A stretch of 64,000 nt of DNA from Chryseobacterium sp. KACC 21268. Lineage in GTDB: Bacteria; Bacteroidota; Bacteroidia; Flavobacteriales; Weeksellaceae. Position 1 is the stretch's first letter. Every line of letters starts with the position of its first letter. A program made the translations under genes and the position numbers. This document shows, in pieces, positions 1 through 8,175 of this stretch. The stretch is from contig CP117875.1 of assembly GCA_028736075.1 (NCBI GenBank), positions 2,914,001 through 2,978,000 of the forward strand, given 5' to 3'. The notes below the pieces were generated by a model. That model searched no databases. It was not told the DNA's origin and saw nothing but the letters and a program-made list of their open reading frames with translations.

Positions 1-780
1 GATTCTATAACAATCCAAAATTCTACTTTAGCGAATGAGAAGCAGTCATTCATAAACTTATTGAGAAACGTTCTCCACTGGACTTATGATGTTCATAAAA
101 ATTTTTCCGGAGGCGGAAGACATGATAAAATAACCTTCGGAAGACATCTTCAACTTACCCAAGGAATTACCACGCTGAATATGTTGTTTGATATAAAAAC
201 TGGCGTGAGAGACAGTTATATCCTAAGTTTGCTAGCCAACGTTTTTGGCGAAAATAGAGGAATTACCGACAGTATAGACGCCACTTCCTGGACGCCTCGA
301 AGACAAACCAGAGGATTAACCATTTTGGATGTTAATATTACCCAGCATGATCCTTACAATTCCAGAAGAAAGAAAAGTGCATTTGACACATTTTTACGAG
401 GAACTCAATCTGCGGTGCAAAACAATAATCTGGAAGATCTGCTTATGAGACTTATCAGTCAGTTTGTAAAACCTGCTCAACTGCAAAAAATTACGGAAGG
501 AATTAATGCTGCAGAATATATTTTCACTGGTAATCTAGATGCTCAGCTGAAAATTCTGAGAGGAAATCTAGAACGATATCACACACTTGTAAATCAGTAT
601 CATGCCTTTCTAGTCACTGCAAACGATGAAGCAACTATCACAGAATTGGATAAAAGACCCGGATCAATACCATATCTCGCCATGGCTTCTCACAGCTTAA
701 GTCATACACAATTTTGGCAGCAAGTGGAAGATGGATTGCGAGGTTCCTTCAGCTCTGGTAGAAATCCGAGATATCAGTAA
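1..780 (+). CDS. C-terminal part of an unidentified T6SS-locus protein (cut by window edge)
   Basis: The frame is open from base 1 with no start codon, so the protein begins outside the window; at least 259 residues are present. The first possible internal start is a TTG at 61, which is unlikely to be used because the frame continues upstream. The sequence is soluble-looking, with no membrane segment or signal peptide in the visible part, and is mainly helical in the second half. I do not recognise the family. Its place beside a T6SSiii locus makes a structural component such as TssR, or the toxic end of an effector, the two ideas worth testing. The stop is only 2 nt before the next ATG, so the two genes are translationally coupled. 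Confidence 0.6.
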   Translation, partial: DSITIQNSTLANEKQSFINLLRNVLHWTYDVHKNFSGGGRHDKITFGRHLQLTQGITTLNMLFDIKTGVRDSYILSLLANVFGENRGITDSIDATSWTPRRQTRGLTILDVNITQHDPYNSRRKKSAFDTFLRGTQSAVQNNNLEDLLMRLISQFVKPAQLQKITEGINAAEYIFTGNLDAQLKILRGNLERYHTLVNQYHAFLVTANDEATITELDKRPGSIPYLAMASHSLSHTQFWQQVEDGLRGSFSSGRNPRYQ

Positions 781-782
781 GA

Positions 783-1130
783 ATGAAGAGATCTATAAAC
801 TTGTACTTCGGTTTGTTCATCTACATTATTTTTGTTATCGGACTTACAATTTGGTATCAATCTATCCATTATTTGACTGAGATTACAACAAAAAACATTA
901 TTAAAATCATTACTCAAGTTGCAATGATAGCAGCAATTGTTCCTTCGATTTTAGCTTTTTTAATGTATTACTTCTGTACAAAATCAATGGATAAAACTTC
1001 CAGATTTTTCTTAATTTTAATATTGTTTCTATTTTTTATATTTTCAATTTACACTATGACTTTGGTAATGGTTTTTGATGATCTATCAGATTCGAAATCT
1101 TTTTTACAATCTTTAATAGAATCATTTTAA
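783..1130 (+). CDS. Small three-TM membrane protein, function unknown
   Basis: The protein has 115 residues and three clear hydrophobic segments, at about 8-26, 40-64 and 74-96, joined by short polar loops. It is therefore an inner-membrane protein with almost no soluble domain. It starts 2 nt after the stop of the preceding gene, within a T6SS locus. Small multi-TM proteins tightly coupled behind an effector gene are often immunity proteins against membrane- or periplasm-acting toxins. That role is an inference from position only; no family was recognised. Confidence 0.55.
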   Translation: MKRSINLYFGLFIYIIFVIGLTIWYQSIHYLTEITTKNIIKIITQVAMIAAIVPSILAFLMYYFCTKSMDKTSRFFLILILFLFFIFSIYTMTLVMVFDDLSDSKSFLQSLIESF

Positions 1131-1152
1131 ATTTTTCAAATTGCAACTAATT

Positions 1153-1764
1153 ATGAAAAAATCGGTCCTATATTCCATCCTAATTTTTCTATCTGCACCG
1201 ATAAATTATTATGCTCAAAAATCTGCAAATCAAGCCAATTTCACATTCATTGCGAAGGAGGATGAAGGGGATTTGAATAATGATAAAAAACTGGACAGAG
1301 TAATTGTAGAAATGGATTTGAAGAACGAAACACGACCGCTAAGGCTTCGGATTCTTCTTTCTCAGTCTAATTCTAAAACTTTGAAACCTGCTATTTCTTC
1401 TACAAAAATTATTGAAAGTCAATATCCAAAAAATAAGGAAGGGAAACATAATGGTAATAATATTCCTGATTTTTTTATTGAGGATGGAAATTTGCAAATG
1501 TTGACTGATATTAACAATCTCAAAAGCCGTTACACTTTTAAATTCCAGAACGGCAATTTTGAGTTGATTAATATTTCTAGAGTGATTTGGAACGGAAAAA
1601 ATAAAACTTCGGAAACCGAAATCGACCTCGTCAAAGGAACTAAAGTCGAATTTGACCAAGGATTGGATTCTAATAAAATTCTGAATAAGAGACAGAAATC
1701 GATAAAACATAAGAGCTTACCAAAGCTTCAGGATTTGACGTTTTCTGATTTAGAACGTTATTAA
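1153..1764 (+). CDS. Secreted protein with one Asp-rich DxNxDxxxD segment, unknown function
   Basis: The ATG at 1153 is preferred over an in-frame TTG at 1141 because it opens a standard signal peptide: two lysines, a hydrophobic stretch, and an AQ junction near residue 22. The mature part is about 180 residues. Near its start it carries DLNNDKKLD, a Ca-loop-like pattern of the kind seen in FG-GAP or EF-type repeats. The rest is polar with beta-strand character. It follows the three-TM protein by 22 nt and converges with the lipoprotein gene at 1784. It may be a periplasmic immunity or accessory protein of the left-edge gene; no family was recognised. Confidence 0.6.
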   Translation: MKKSVLYSILIFLSAPINYYAQKSANQANFTFIAKEDEGDLNNDKKLDRVIVEMDLKNETRPLRLRILLSQSNSKTLKPAISSTKIIESQYPKNKEGKHNGNNIPDFFIEDGNLQMLTDINNLKSRYTFKFQNGNFELINISRVIWNGKNKTSETEIDLVKGTKVEFDQGLDSNKILNKRQKSIKHKSLPKLQDLTFSDLERY

Positions 1765-1783
1765 TTTAAAATAAAAAAAATAA

Positions 1784-2491
1784 TTATTTTTGATAATGTT
1801 TTTTACTGAAGACAGCAAAATCAACATCTTTCTCTAATGATTTTTCTGATGAATCTTTAACAAAAAACTCATCATAGACGTTTATTTTTATGTATGTGCT
1901 ATTCACGACGCTGGTCTTCCCATTAACTGTCTTTTCCTCTTTACCTATTTTATCATCGCTTACCAATTGCACAATTTTATCTTTTCCAAACCATTGATGG
2001 ACAGTCAGATCGCCGTACATCTTGTTTTGCTTATATTGAGAGTTATTATTTTCTTTTTTTAAATCATTCACAAAATTATTTATATCAGACATTTTTCCGT
2101 CATAAAAATTCTTGGCTGAGTAGCCATAAATTTTATTCTTGGCATCCGTCAAAATTACCAATCCATTGAAGAAAAATTGATTATTATAATGGAATAGATT
2201 TTTGCCCAATATCAAATTTTGTTGATTGGAAAAATGATATTTGTAGAATTTTACAACATCCGATTTTTGCAGCGTTTCAATTTCTTTCTCTTCGTTGTTA
2301 GCATTCACGATAGCTGTTTTCCAGACTTCTGTTTTGGATGTTAATTCAGAAATATTTTCATTAAAGGTCATTTTTGATAAATCGAAACTTCCGCATTCTT
2401 TACAAATAAAATCCGGATTTTTCTGACCTTTGGATTCTGAGCAAGAACTCAAAATCATTAGAAAACTAAATATTATTATTTTCGCTGTCAT
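1784..2491 (-). CDS. Lipoprotein, candidate immunity or accessory protein of effector cassette A
   Basis: A hydrophobic N-terminal segment ends in the lipobox LSSC near residue 17, so the protein should be acylated and held at the periplasmic face or outer membrane. The upstream in-frame TTG at 2500 is rejected because the ATG at 2491 sits directly before the signal peptide. The mature part (about 218 residues) is charged and beta-rich, with a CKEC pair near its start, and resembles no family I know. It is the last gene of the minus-strand cassette with the LysM, DUF4280 and large effector genes, separated by 56 nt from the gene before it. Lipoproteins in this position are plausible immunity proteins, as in cassette B. 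Confidence 0.6.
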   Translation of the reverse strand: MTAKIIIFSFLMILSSCSESKGQKNPDFICKECGSFDLSKMTFNENISELTSKTEVWKTAIVNANNEEKEIETLQKSDVVKFYKYHFSNQQNLILGKNLFHYNNQFFFNGLVILTDAKNKIYGYSAKNFYDGKMSDINNFVNDLKKENNNSQYKQNKMYGDLTVHQWFGKDKIVQLVSDDKIGKEEKTVNGKTSVVNSTYIKINVYDEFFVKDSSEKSLEKDVDFAVFSKKHYQK

Positions 2492-2547
2492 ATTACACAA
2501 TTTTTATTTCATTTAATAATCGAAATACGTATTCCAGATGAAATCAT

Positions 2548-3327
2548 TTATCTGATAATCTCCAAAGCTTCGCCTTCAGATTTTCTATGAAAGAACAATA
2601 GAAGACTCACACCCAGGCTTTCCTCATTTACAGTTATAGGCTGATATGTAAAACCTGGAAGTTCTTTAGGAAGTTGTACGCTTACCAGTTTTCCGTTTCC
2701 AAAGATGCCAAGTTGGTAGATGTGATCTGGCAACGATTTTAAATCCTTGAACTTCGAATGGAAAATATTTTGTGAACTTTGAACAAATGGTATTGTGTAA
2801 GCTTTCGCATATTCAGCTTCTCTTTGGTAATAAATCTTGTTATATTCTGATATGTTGGAAGTCTTATAAATAGTCAATAATTTTTGATTCCAAGCCAAAA
2901 CTTCGCTGAGCAATTTATTTTTATCTTCGTCCATCAATGAAATGGAGTTTTTCCAGCCATCATTTTTATATGGGACAGTTACTGGGAAACTTCCTTTTTG
3001 AACAAATAAAGGTAAGGTATCTCTATTTTTTATATCTATTGATGACTTTTCGATAATTTCAATTCTTTCGTCTTCTGTCACTGCCTCTATCGCGTGAATT
3101 CCAAATTCCGCCTCTGCCTGCTGCGATAATCCGGATTCTCCTTCGTAAGGTAAAAGTCTAACTTCATAGGATTGTACACCAGATTCTAAAATAAATTGAT
3201 TAATAGGCCAATCTACCCAGATACTTCCATTTTTTTCGTAATGAGCAAATACAATAATATCGTTGAGCCATAATTCCACATAACAATGAAAAGCTTTGAT
3301 TTCTAAGTAATAAATAGGATTTGTCAT
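2548..3327 (-). CDS. Unknown cytoplasmic protein in T6SS cassette A
   Basis: The protein has 259 residues with no signal peptide or membrane helix. The N-terminal 70 residues look beta-rich, with aromatic-rich strands (YYLEIKAFHCYVELWLNDI). The middle is helical and the C-terminus beta again. The start codon overlaps the stop of the preceding two-TM gene by 4 nt (ATGA), so the genes form one translational unit. I recognise no family. By position it could be part of the immunity set of the cassette A effector, or a chaperone/adaptor that loads the effector onto the DUF4280 tip. Confidence 0.55.
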   Translation of the reverse strand: MTNPIYYLEIKAFHCYVELWLNDIIVFAHYEKNGSIWVDWPINQFILESGVQSYEVRLLPYEGESGLSQQAEAEFGIHAIEAVTEDERIEIIEKSSIDIKNRDTLPLFVQKGSFPVTVPYKNDGWKNSISLMDEDKNKLLSEVLAWNQKLLTIYKTSNISEYNKIYYQREAEYAKAYTIPFVQSSQNIFHSKFKDLKSLPDHIYQLGIFGNGKLVSVQLPKELPGFTYQPITVNEESLGVSLLLFFHRKSEGEALEIIR

Positions 3328-4055
3328 AGAACTGAGTTTTTTCTGTAGTCAGATAGTGTTGAATCTCCGATAGCATTATTTCTGTCAAAAACCTTATAAA
3401 ATCCAAGATTATTAATTGTATTTGCTGTGCTTGAAGATTGATTTTGATTAAAGTTCTGCCTCGTAACATCATTCCCAAATTTCAGATTAAGATATTTTGC
3501 AATATTATTATTAACGTAATCAAGATGTTTATTCGCCATTGGAAAAAAACTGTGAAAATCAATATTTCGATAATCATCAATTCTAATAATCGTCACTTCA
3601 GCTCGGTCTGTGTGAGCGGGTAAAATTTTATTATACCACTTTTGATCTTTGTAACGAACTGTCTTCACGGGAGTTTTGGCAAAAATAATATACTGAAAAT
3701 TGAAATATTCACCATCCAACGGCGCTGAATTCATTAGAAAAACTGCTTCAACCTGCTTCCACTCTACAATTTTTTTTTCTTGCAAAAGAGGACTGTCGAT
3801 CACAAATTCACCGTCATAAAAATACAATCTGTTTTTACTGATTTCTGACTTCTCAAACTGTTCCGCGGAACCATAAGTTTTAACATTAAAACTCGCTAAA
3901 ACTGTAATTAAAACAAGAGTGATTGCACCAATAACAATGGAAGAAACAACGGTCAACTTATCTGATTTCAGAAGAAAAATAAATATTAAAATGCAAATAG
4001 ATATAAAAATGACTAGAATAATATTTAATGCGATAATTGGATTAAAACTTTTCAT
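3324..4055 (-). CDS. Two-TM membrane protein next to T6SS effector, candidate immunity protein
   Basis: Two hydrophobic helices lie at about residues 8-29 and 34-54. They are followed by a soluble domain of about 180 residues with a PH-like mix of strands. The C-terminal 50 residues are Asn/Ser-rich and look disordered. The start overlaps the stop of the 839-aa effector gene by 4 nt, and its own stop overlaps the next start by 4 nt. This coupling, with the membrane location, fits an immunity protein protecting against a membrane-acting effector. The family is not recognised, so the role is inferred from context. Confidence 0.6.
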   Translation of the reverse strand: MKSFNPIIALNIILVIFISICILIFIFLLKSDKLTVVSSIVIGAITLVLITVLASFNVKTYGSAEQFEKSEISKNRLYFYDGEFVIDSPLLQEKKIVEWKQVEAVFLMNSAPLDGEYFNFQYIIFAKTPVKTVRYKDQKWYNKILPAHTDRAEVTIIRIDDYRNIDFHSFFPMANKHLDYVNNNIAKYLNLKFGNDVTRQNFNQNQSSSTANTINNLGFYKVFDRNNAIGDSTLSDYRKNSVL

Positions 4056-6571
4056 ACCGTGTAATCTTTATCAGATTTGTACCAAGGATCTACAGGTTTT
4101 TCTATGATGGTAAAATCTCTCCTGAACGTTTCATTATATTTCATACCATCCTTTATAGCATAGACAATGATAGTAGCTTTCAATCCGGTAAATTCTAATT
4201 TATGCTGACTATACTGTCCTTTACTATCAGATGTTACCTCGTAAGTGTAAAGTATAGAAGACACTCCAGAGGCTTCTGCTTTATATTTCTCAACCTTTGC
4301 AGATTGTAACTTTCCATCTGCTTCTGGAACCATTACGGTCACAAACTCTGTGCTTTTCACACCACCTTTTATAGCTATTGCAGGTTCTACCTGTAATTTT
4401 CTGGGTCCTGGTGCGAAACCTTCTACCCGATTATATGTCAATGTTAATTCACCCTTAGCTTCTAAGGACACTTCGAAAATGACATATATTGTAAAATTAT
4501 ATCTGTTTTCCAATTTTTCTTTTATCCAATCTGCAATTTTTCCACCAACTCCAGCGTATTGTAAAAGAGTCATCAGATCTACACCAATTTTAAACTTTGC
4601 GATAGGTTTTAGTGCGATAGCCCCAGTTAATTGCCAAACGATATCACCCGTACCTTCGATTTTCTTATTTGTGATTCGTAATGCAAGAGCTAAATTAGGC
4701 GGTTCTAAATCAAAAGTAACTTTTGGTAAGATCTTTTTTTGATATGCGATAGAGTCAGAAACTTTATCCCTTCCATCGAAAGGTGCTAATACCTCATTAA
4801 CTTTATTGTAAAAACCTATCAGTTTTTTAATTTGATTTTTAGTGTGTCCTAGTTCTACAGAAGATTCTACACTATCAACTTTTATTTTCGCTGATAATCC
4901 AAATCCAAGACCACCTTTCGTCTGATATAGAATCTCTAATTCATCACGAATCAGCCTCATGCTTTTTTTCTTGTTGTAGTCGGTCAACTTCTCCCTAGTT
5001 GAAAACTTAGGATTGATCTCTGCATTCAATGTTTTGAAAAGCGTTAAAACAAAAGCAACCTCCCTTTCTACAACAGGATAGACGTTGATATTAATAACTT
5101 GGTTTGGTTGCGCACAAGTATTTGCTACAAATTGATATTTATTGATTTTATCTGGCGAAAAGAAGAAAAGTTCAGGATTGGTCCTTATTAAACCTCTATT
5201 ACCGTTTCCCTCAATCTTTAATTTATATTGATCATTTTCTGCTGTTATAATTTCTATTTTATTATCAAATATAAATCTACCTTGCTTTTTATGTTCATTT
5301 TTCTGTATACATTCAAGTACACTATAACCGTTATATTTAAGCTCAAGAATATTAGGATTATCATCGTCAGAGCTTGCAAAGCAATTATAAGTAAGACTAT
5401 CAATAGCTAGTTTATCTGCACTATTGTACAATTGCTGGTCCGCCACTTTGTTTTGTGGATCAGTTAACAAAATCTGATCATATCTACAAGGAGAATAGGC
5501 CGCTACGTTGGTTTCTATTTCGCTTACAACTACTGGTTTATTAGTAACCTCTTTCTGCACATCATACAATACGCCATCTCTGCTGCAAACTTCCAAAAAT
5601 TCTCTGGAAAAATTCTCGTAGTACTTACCCGTTTTCAAAGATTTTACAGTTGGATAAATTTTAAGATGCTCTCCAGCGCTTTTCATCCAAGCATAGTCAA
5701 CTTTTACCTCTATCGTAACTTTTTGTATGTACTGCTCTCTCTCTATTGCGTTATCTGTTGCGCTTTGATCTGATTTTATAAGATTATCGGCAACACCTTT
5801 TTTACCAATTTCCTTTGGGTGTACTTTTTCTATATTTACTTCACGCCGGAAAGAATTTCCTTTCGCAATATTCAAGCCGTCATCATTGAAGATATCTTCA
5901 TCAAAAAGATTAATTTCCAATTCTTGTCCGTAGAGTGCTTCTGTATAAATATGTAGTAACACTTCTGAATTGAATGCAACCAACTTATTCTCTAACAGAT
6001 TATAATCAAAATCCGTCCATTCCACACGTACGATCCGAGGAGTACCTGTAGCTTTTACAAGTATACCAAAAGGCTTTTTACCTCTTGCTCCTTCTTCTGC
6101 TTGAAAAGCTTCTAAATATGCCATTCCACCTCCCTCCAAAATTTTCGGAAATGTAATAGTATATCTACCGTTTTGTGTTATACCCTTCGAAAACGATTGA
6201 TTATGAGAAAGTTCTGCCGAGGTCAATTGTTTAGGTGCTACCACCCAAACCCAGTTTACATCCTTGTATTTTAGATGCATTGCATCAAGTGAATCCTTTT
6301 TTTTGGCATCTCGCTGAACTTCATTTGCCTTCCAGTTTTCATCTAATTTTTCTTTGCTCCAACCAGCATCAGACCTTTCCTTCCATTTTTGCTGGGCAAA
6401 TTTTCCATCTTTCTCGAATTCAAGCGCTCTTTTTTTATATTCTGCTTCATATTCCTCTACAAGTATTTTAAAAGTTCCTGCTCTTAATAATGTCAAACAT
6501 CCGTATACTGCATCAAACTTATTTTGTTCAAAACCTTCCTTAATAACTTGTATATGGAGACCAGTACTCAT
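4052..6571 (-). CDS. Large T6SS effector candidate of cassette A (beta-rich, membrane-acting C-terminus proposed)
   Basis: The protein has 839 residues and no signal peptide, as expected for a T6SS-delivered protein. Residues 1-100 are helical and charged. Residues of about 100-280 contain an Ig-like segment with the pattern ELEINLFDEDIF, matching ELWEDDAL-type strands in the cassette B effector, so the two share N-terminal delivery domains. The C-terminal 300 residues alternate amphipathic strands with a segment around 660-700 (KIGVDLMTLLQYAG followed by an amphipathic helix). This looks like the beta-rich pore-forming or membrane-associated modules attached to PAAR/VgrG proteins. No catalytic motif is visible. 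It lies 3 nt after the DUF4280 gene and is coupled to a two-TM candidate immunity gene. The toxin class is inferred. Confidence 0.6.
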   Translation of the reverse strand: MSTGLHIQVIKEGFEQNKFDAVYGCLTLLRAGTFKILVEEYEAEYKKRALEFEKDGKFAQQKWKERSDAGWSKEKLDENWKANEVQRDAKKKDSLDAMHLKYKDVNWVWVVAPKQLTSAELSHNQSFSKGITQNGRYTITFPKILEGGGMAYLEAFQAEEGARGKKPFGILVKATGTPRIVRVEWTDFDYNLLENKLVAFNSEVLLHIYTEALYGQELEINLFDEDIFNDDGLNIAKGNSFRREVNIEKVHPKEIGKKGVADNLIKSDQSATDNAIEREQYIQKVTIEVKVDYAWMKSAGEHLKIYPTVKSLKTGKYYENFSREFLEVCSRDGVLYDVQKEVTNKPVVVSEIETNVAAYSPCRYDQILLTDPQNKVADQQLYNSADKLAIDSLTYNCFASSDDDNPNILELKYNGYSVLECIQKNEHKKQGRFIFDNKIEIITAENDQYKLKIEGNGNRGLIRTNPELFFFSPDKINKYQFVANTCAQPNQVININVYPVVEREVAFVLTLFKTLNAEINPKFSTREKLTDYNKKKSMRLIRDELEILYQTKGGLGFGLSAKIKVDSVESSVELGHTKNQIKKLIGFYNKVNEVLAPFDGRDKVSDSIAYQKKILPKVTFDLEPPNLALALRITNKKIEGTGDIVWQLTGAIALKPIAKFKIGVDLMTLLQYAGVGGKIADWIKEKLENRYNFTIYVIFEVSLEAKGELTLTYNRVEGFAPGPRKLQVEPAIAIKGGVKSTEFVTVMVPEADGKLQSAKVEKYKAEASGVSSILYTYEVTSDSKGQYSQHKLEFTGLKATIIVYAIKDGMKYNETFRRDFTIIEKPVDPWYKSDKDYTV

Positions 6572-6574
6572 AAT

Positions 6575-7042
6575 TTATAAATTTTTGATATTTAATAAAT
6601 CTTTTTCTCGCTGAATATCACCTAGCGGAAACAATTCCGCTAAAACTTCTTTATCTGCATTTTTCACGTTCTGATTAGAAAGTTCAGCTGTCTGTCCGTG
6701 GTTGATAATCGTAATACAATCTGTAGTTCCAATAGGACAAGTTGCCTTACTACTTTCTAATAAGGCTTTGCCACCATTTTCTTCAATTGTAATTTTGTCA
6801 TAAAAACCACTCCATTGCGTGACAGTAACTTGGCAAGGATTATTATTAAGTTTAGAACAGTTTCCGAACATGTTTTTTTCAAACGTCTTACCAATATCTT
6901 TTTCGGTAGCCACCAGTTTTTTACTACCTCCATTATCGTTGATGTAGCGCTTGCTTTGTGTTAAGACTTTTAATTTATCAGGAGTTGTCCCGAAGTTGCA
7001 ACGGCAAATGGCGCCTTGGCAAACAAGATGTCTCTCACTCAT
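6575..7042 (-). CDS. DUF4280 PAAR-like tip protein (cassette A)
   Basis: This 155-residue protein matches the DUF4280/PAAR-like family by its opening CQGAICRCNFG, the Cys pair around residue 65-72, the TCPIG...C motif and the NHGQ segment near the end of the domain. Such proteins cap the VgrG spike with a small beta-prism whose conserved cysteines and histidine probably bind a metal. They recruit effectors encoded directly downstream. Its stop is 3 nt from the start of the large effector, and a LysM-like gene lies 39 nt upstream. Family assignment is confident; the exact partner is inferred from position. Confidence 0.88.
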   Translation of the reverse strand: MSERHLVCQGAICRCNFGTTPDKLKVLTQSKRYINDNGGSKKLVATEKDIGKTFEKNMFGNCSKLNNNPCQVTVTQWSGFYDKITIEENGGKALLESSKATCPIGTTDCITIINHGQTAELSNQNVKNADKEVLAELFPLGDIQREKDLLNIKNL

Positions 7043-7081
7043 AATATTGTTTTTACACTTCTTATCACTTAATTCAAAATA

Positions 7082-8050
7082 TTAAATTTCGAATATCTGT
7101 ACTTCAATCTTTATTTCTTTTCCTCTCTCAAAAGTGGAAACTGAACCCGTTATTGAAAATAAATCATGGGTGTCTCTATGGAATTTATATAGCCAGTCTA
7201 AACATCCCTTTTCTTCTTTTTTAACCCAGTAATCATCTGCTTCGTTGCCCGAAATCCGTAAAGCGATTTTATTCCCTCTTGTATATTCTTTTTCTAAAGT
7301 ATATTTTACATTAAAATTGATATCACTTTGAATTTTAGCAAAATAAAAACTAAACGAATCCTCTTTACTGTACCCCGAATACAGCTGGTAAAGAGGAAGA
7401 AAAAAAAGTTTATAAAAGCTACTTTGAGACAAATAACTTTGTTTTGACTTCATATTTCTAAAAGTGATGTCCATCTTCTTTAAAATGTCTTCGGCAATTT
7501 CTCCAACATAATATTCCTTCAATTTCGGTGAATATTCTTTCTCCCATCTATCCTGGATTTCCTGTTCGTTTTCAATTTTAAAAAAGAGTCCTTTGTTATC
7601 TACTGATATTTTTATGGGATAAATTGCTTGCTCTGCCTTTTCAAATAATTTTTCAATAGTATTTTCAACTTCCGTATTATTGATAAAATTCTTTCCTTTT
7701 TTAATTTCAACCAAATATCCATCCCGCTTAATATCAACCTCAAAATGGATCTGAGTATTACTGTGAAGATATTTTATGACAACACCATATTTTTTTTGGC
7801 TTATTCCGATTGGATATTGCAAATCACTTGACTTTAGAAACTCCAAATTTCTGTCCTCAAAATTCTTCTTTGGCAAAAAAAGAAAAGGAACATATTTCGG
7901 AAGATGCAAAGGCAGAATCTCTCCTATCTCGCAATGTTGATTATGAAATTTGATAATGTCTTGTTTGGAAATCTGGTATTCTTTTGCCAAGACTTCCAAA
8001 TCCAATAAACCATTGATTTTTAATTTGATGTAACTATCTTCTGAAAACAT
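7082..8050 (-). CDS. LysM-like T6SS cassette protein (cassette A)
   Basis: The protein has 322 residues. Residues of about 8-55 resemble a LysM fold (LEVLAKEYQISKQDIIKFHNQHC), ending in a leucine-rich LPKYVPFLFLPKK strand. The remaining 260 residues form an unknown, mixed alpha/beta domain. There is no signal peptide, so the LysM-like unit is probably used for assembly on the spike complex rather than for binding peptidoglycan outside the cell, as in baseplate/spike proteins of contractile systems. It is paralogous in layout to the plus-strand gene at 17287 (same NSHC/NQHC end of the LysM motif, same following DUF4280 gene). A shared promoter-proximal motif lies 82 nt upstream. Confidence 0.7.
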   Translation of the reverse strand: MFSEDSYIKLKINGLLDLEVLAKEYQISKQDIIKFHNQHCEIGEILPLHLPKYVPFLFLPKKNFEDRNLEFLKSSDLQYPIGISQKKYGVVIKYLHSNTQIHFEVDIKRDGYLVEIKKGKNFINNTEVENTIEKLFEKAEQAIYPIKISVDNKGLFFKIENEQEIQDRWEKEYSPKLKEYYVGEIAEDILKKMDITFRNMKSKQSYLSQSSFYKLFFLPLYQLYSGYSKEDSFSFYFAKIQSDINFNVKYTLEKEYTRGNKIALRISGNEADDYWVKKEEKGCLDWLYKFHRDTHDLFSITGSVSTFERGKEIKIEVQIFEI

Positions 8051-8132
8051 TCATTTACACAATTTCTTGCGATTATTAAAATTAAAAAACATATTTTGAT
8101 TGGAAAAAAATCATTCTATATAATTTTAAAAA

Positions 8133-8145
8133 TGTAGTAATTCTA
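8133..8145 (-). promoter_or_regulatory. T6SS-locus motif copy 1 (TAGAATTACTACA)
   Basis: Read on the minus strand, this is TCGTAGAATTACTACA followed by a T-run. It is the same 16-mer found upstream of the cassette B LysM gene and shares 13 nt with a site upstream of hcp. It lies 82 nt before the start codon of the cassette A LysM gene. The GTA...TAC arms make it partly palindromic, which fits a transcription-factor site. The binding protein is unknown. Confidence 0.6.
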
Positions 8146-8175
8146 CGACTAAATCTATTTATTCCCTACCTAAAA

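Noticed and set aside
4350-6614. Plus-strand ORFs (4350-4742, 5228-5410, 6235-6614)
   Set aside because: They lie opposite the cassette A effector gene and show no domain or start signal; they are shadow frames.
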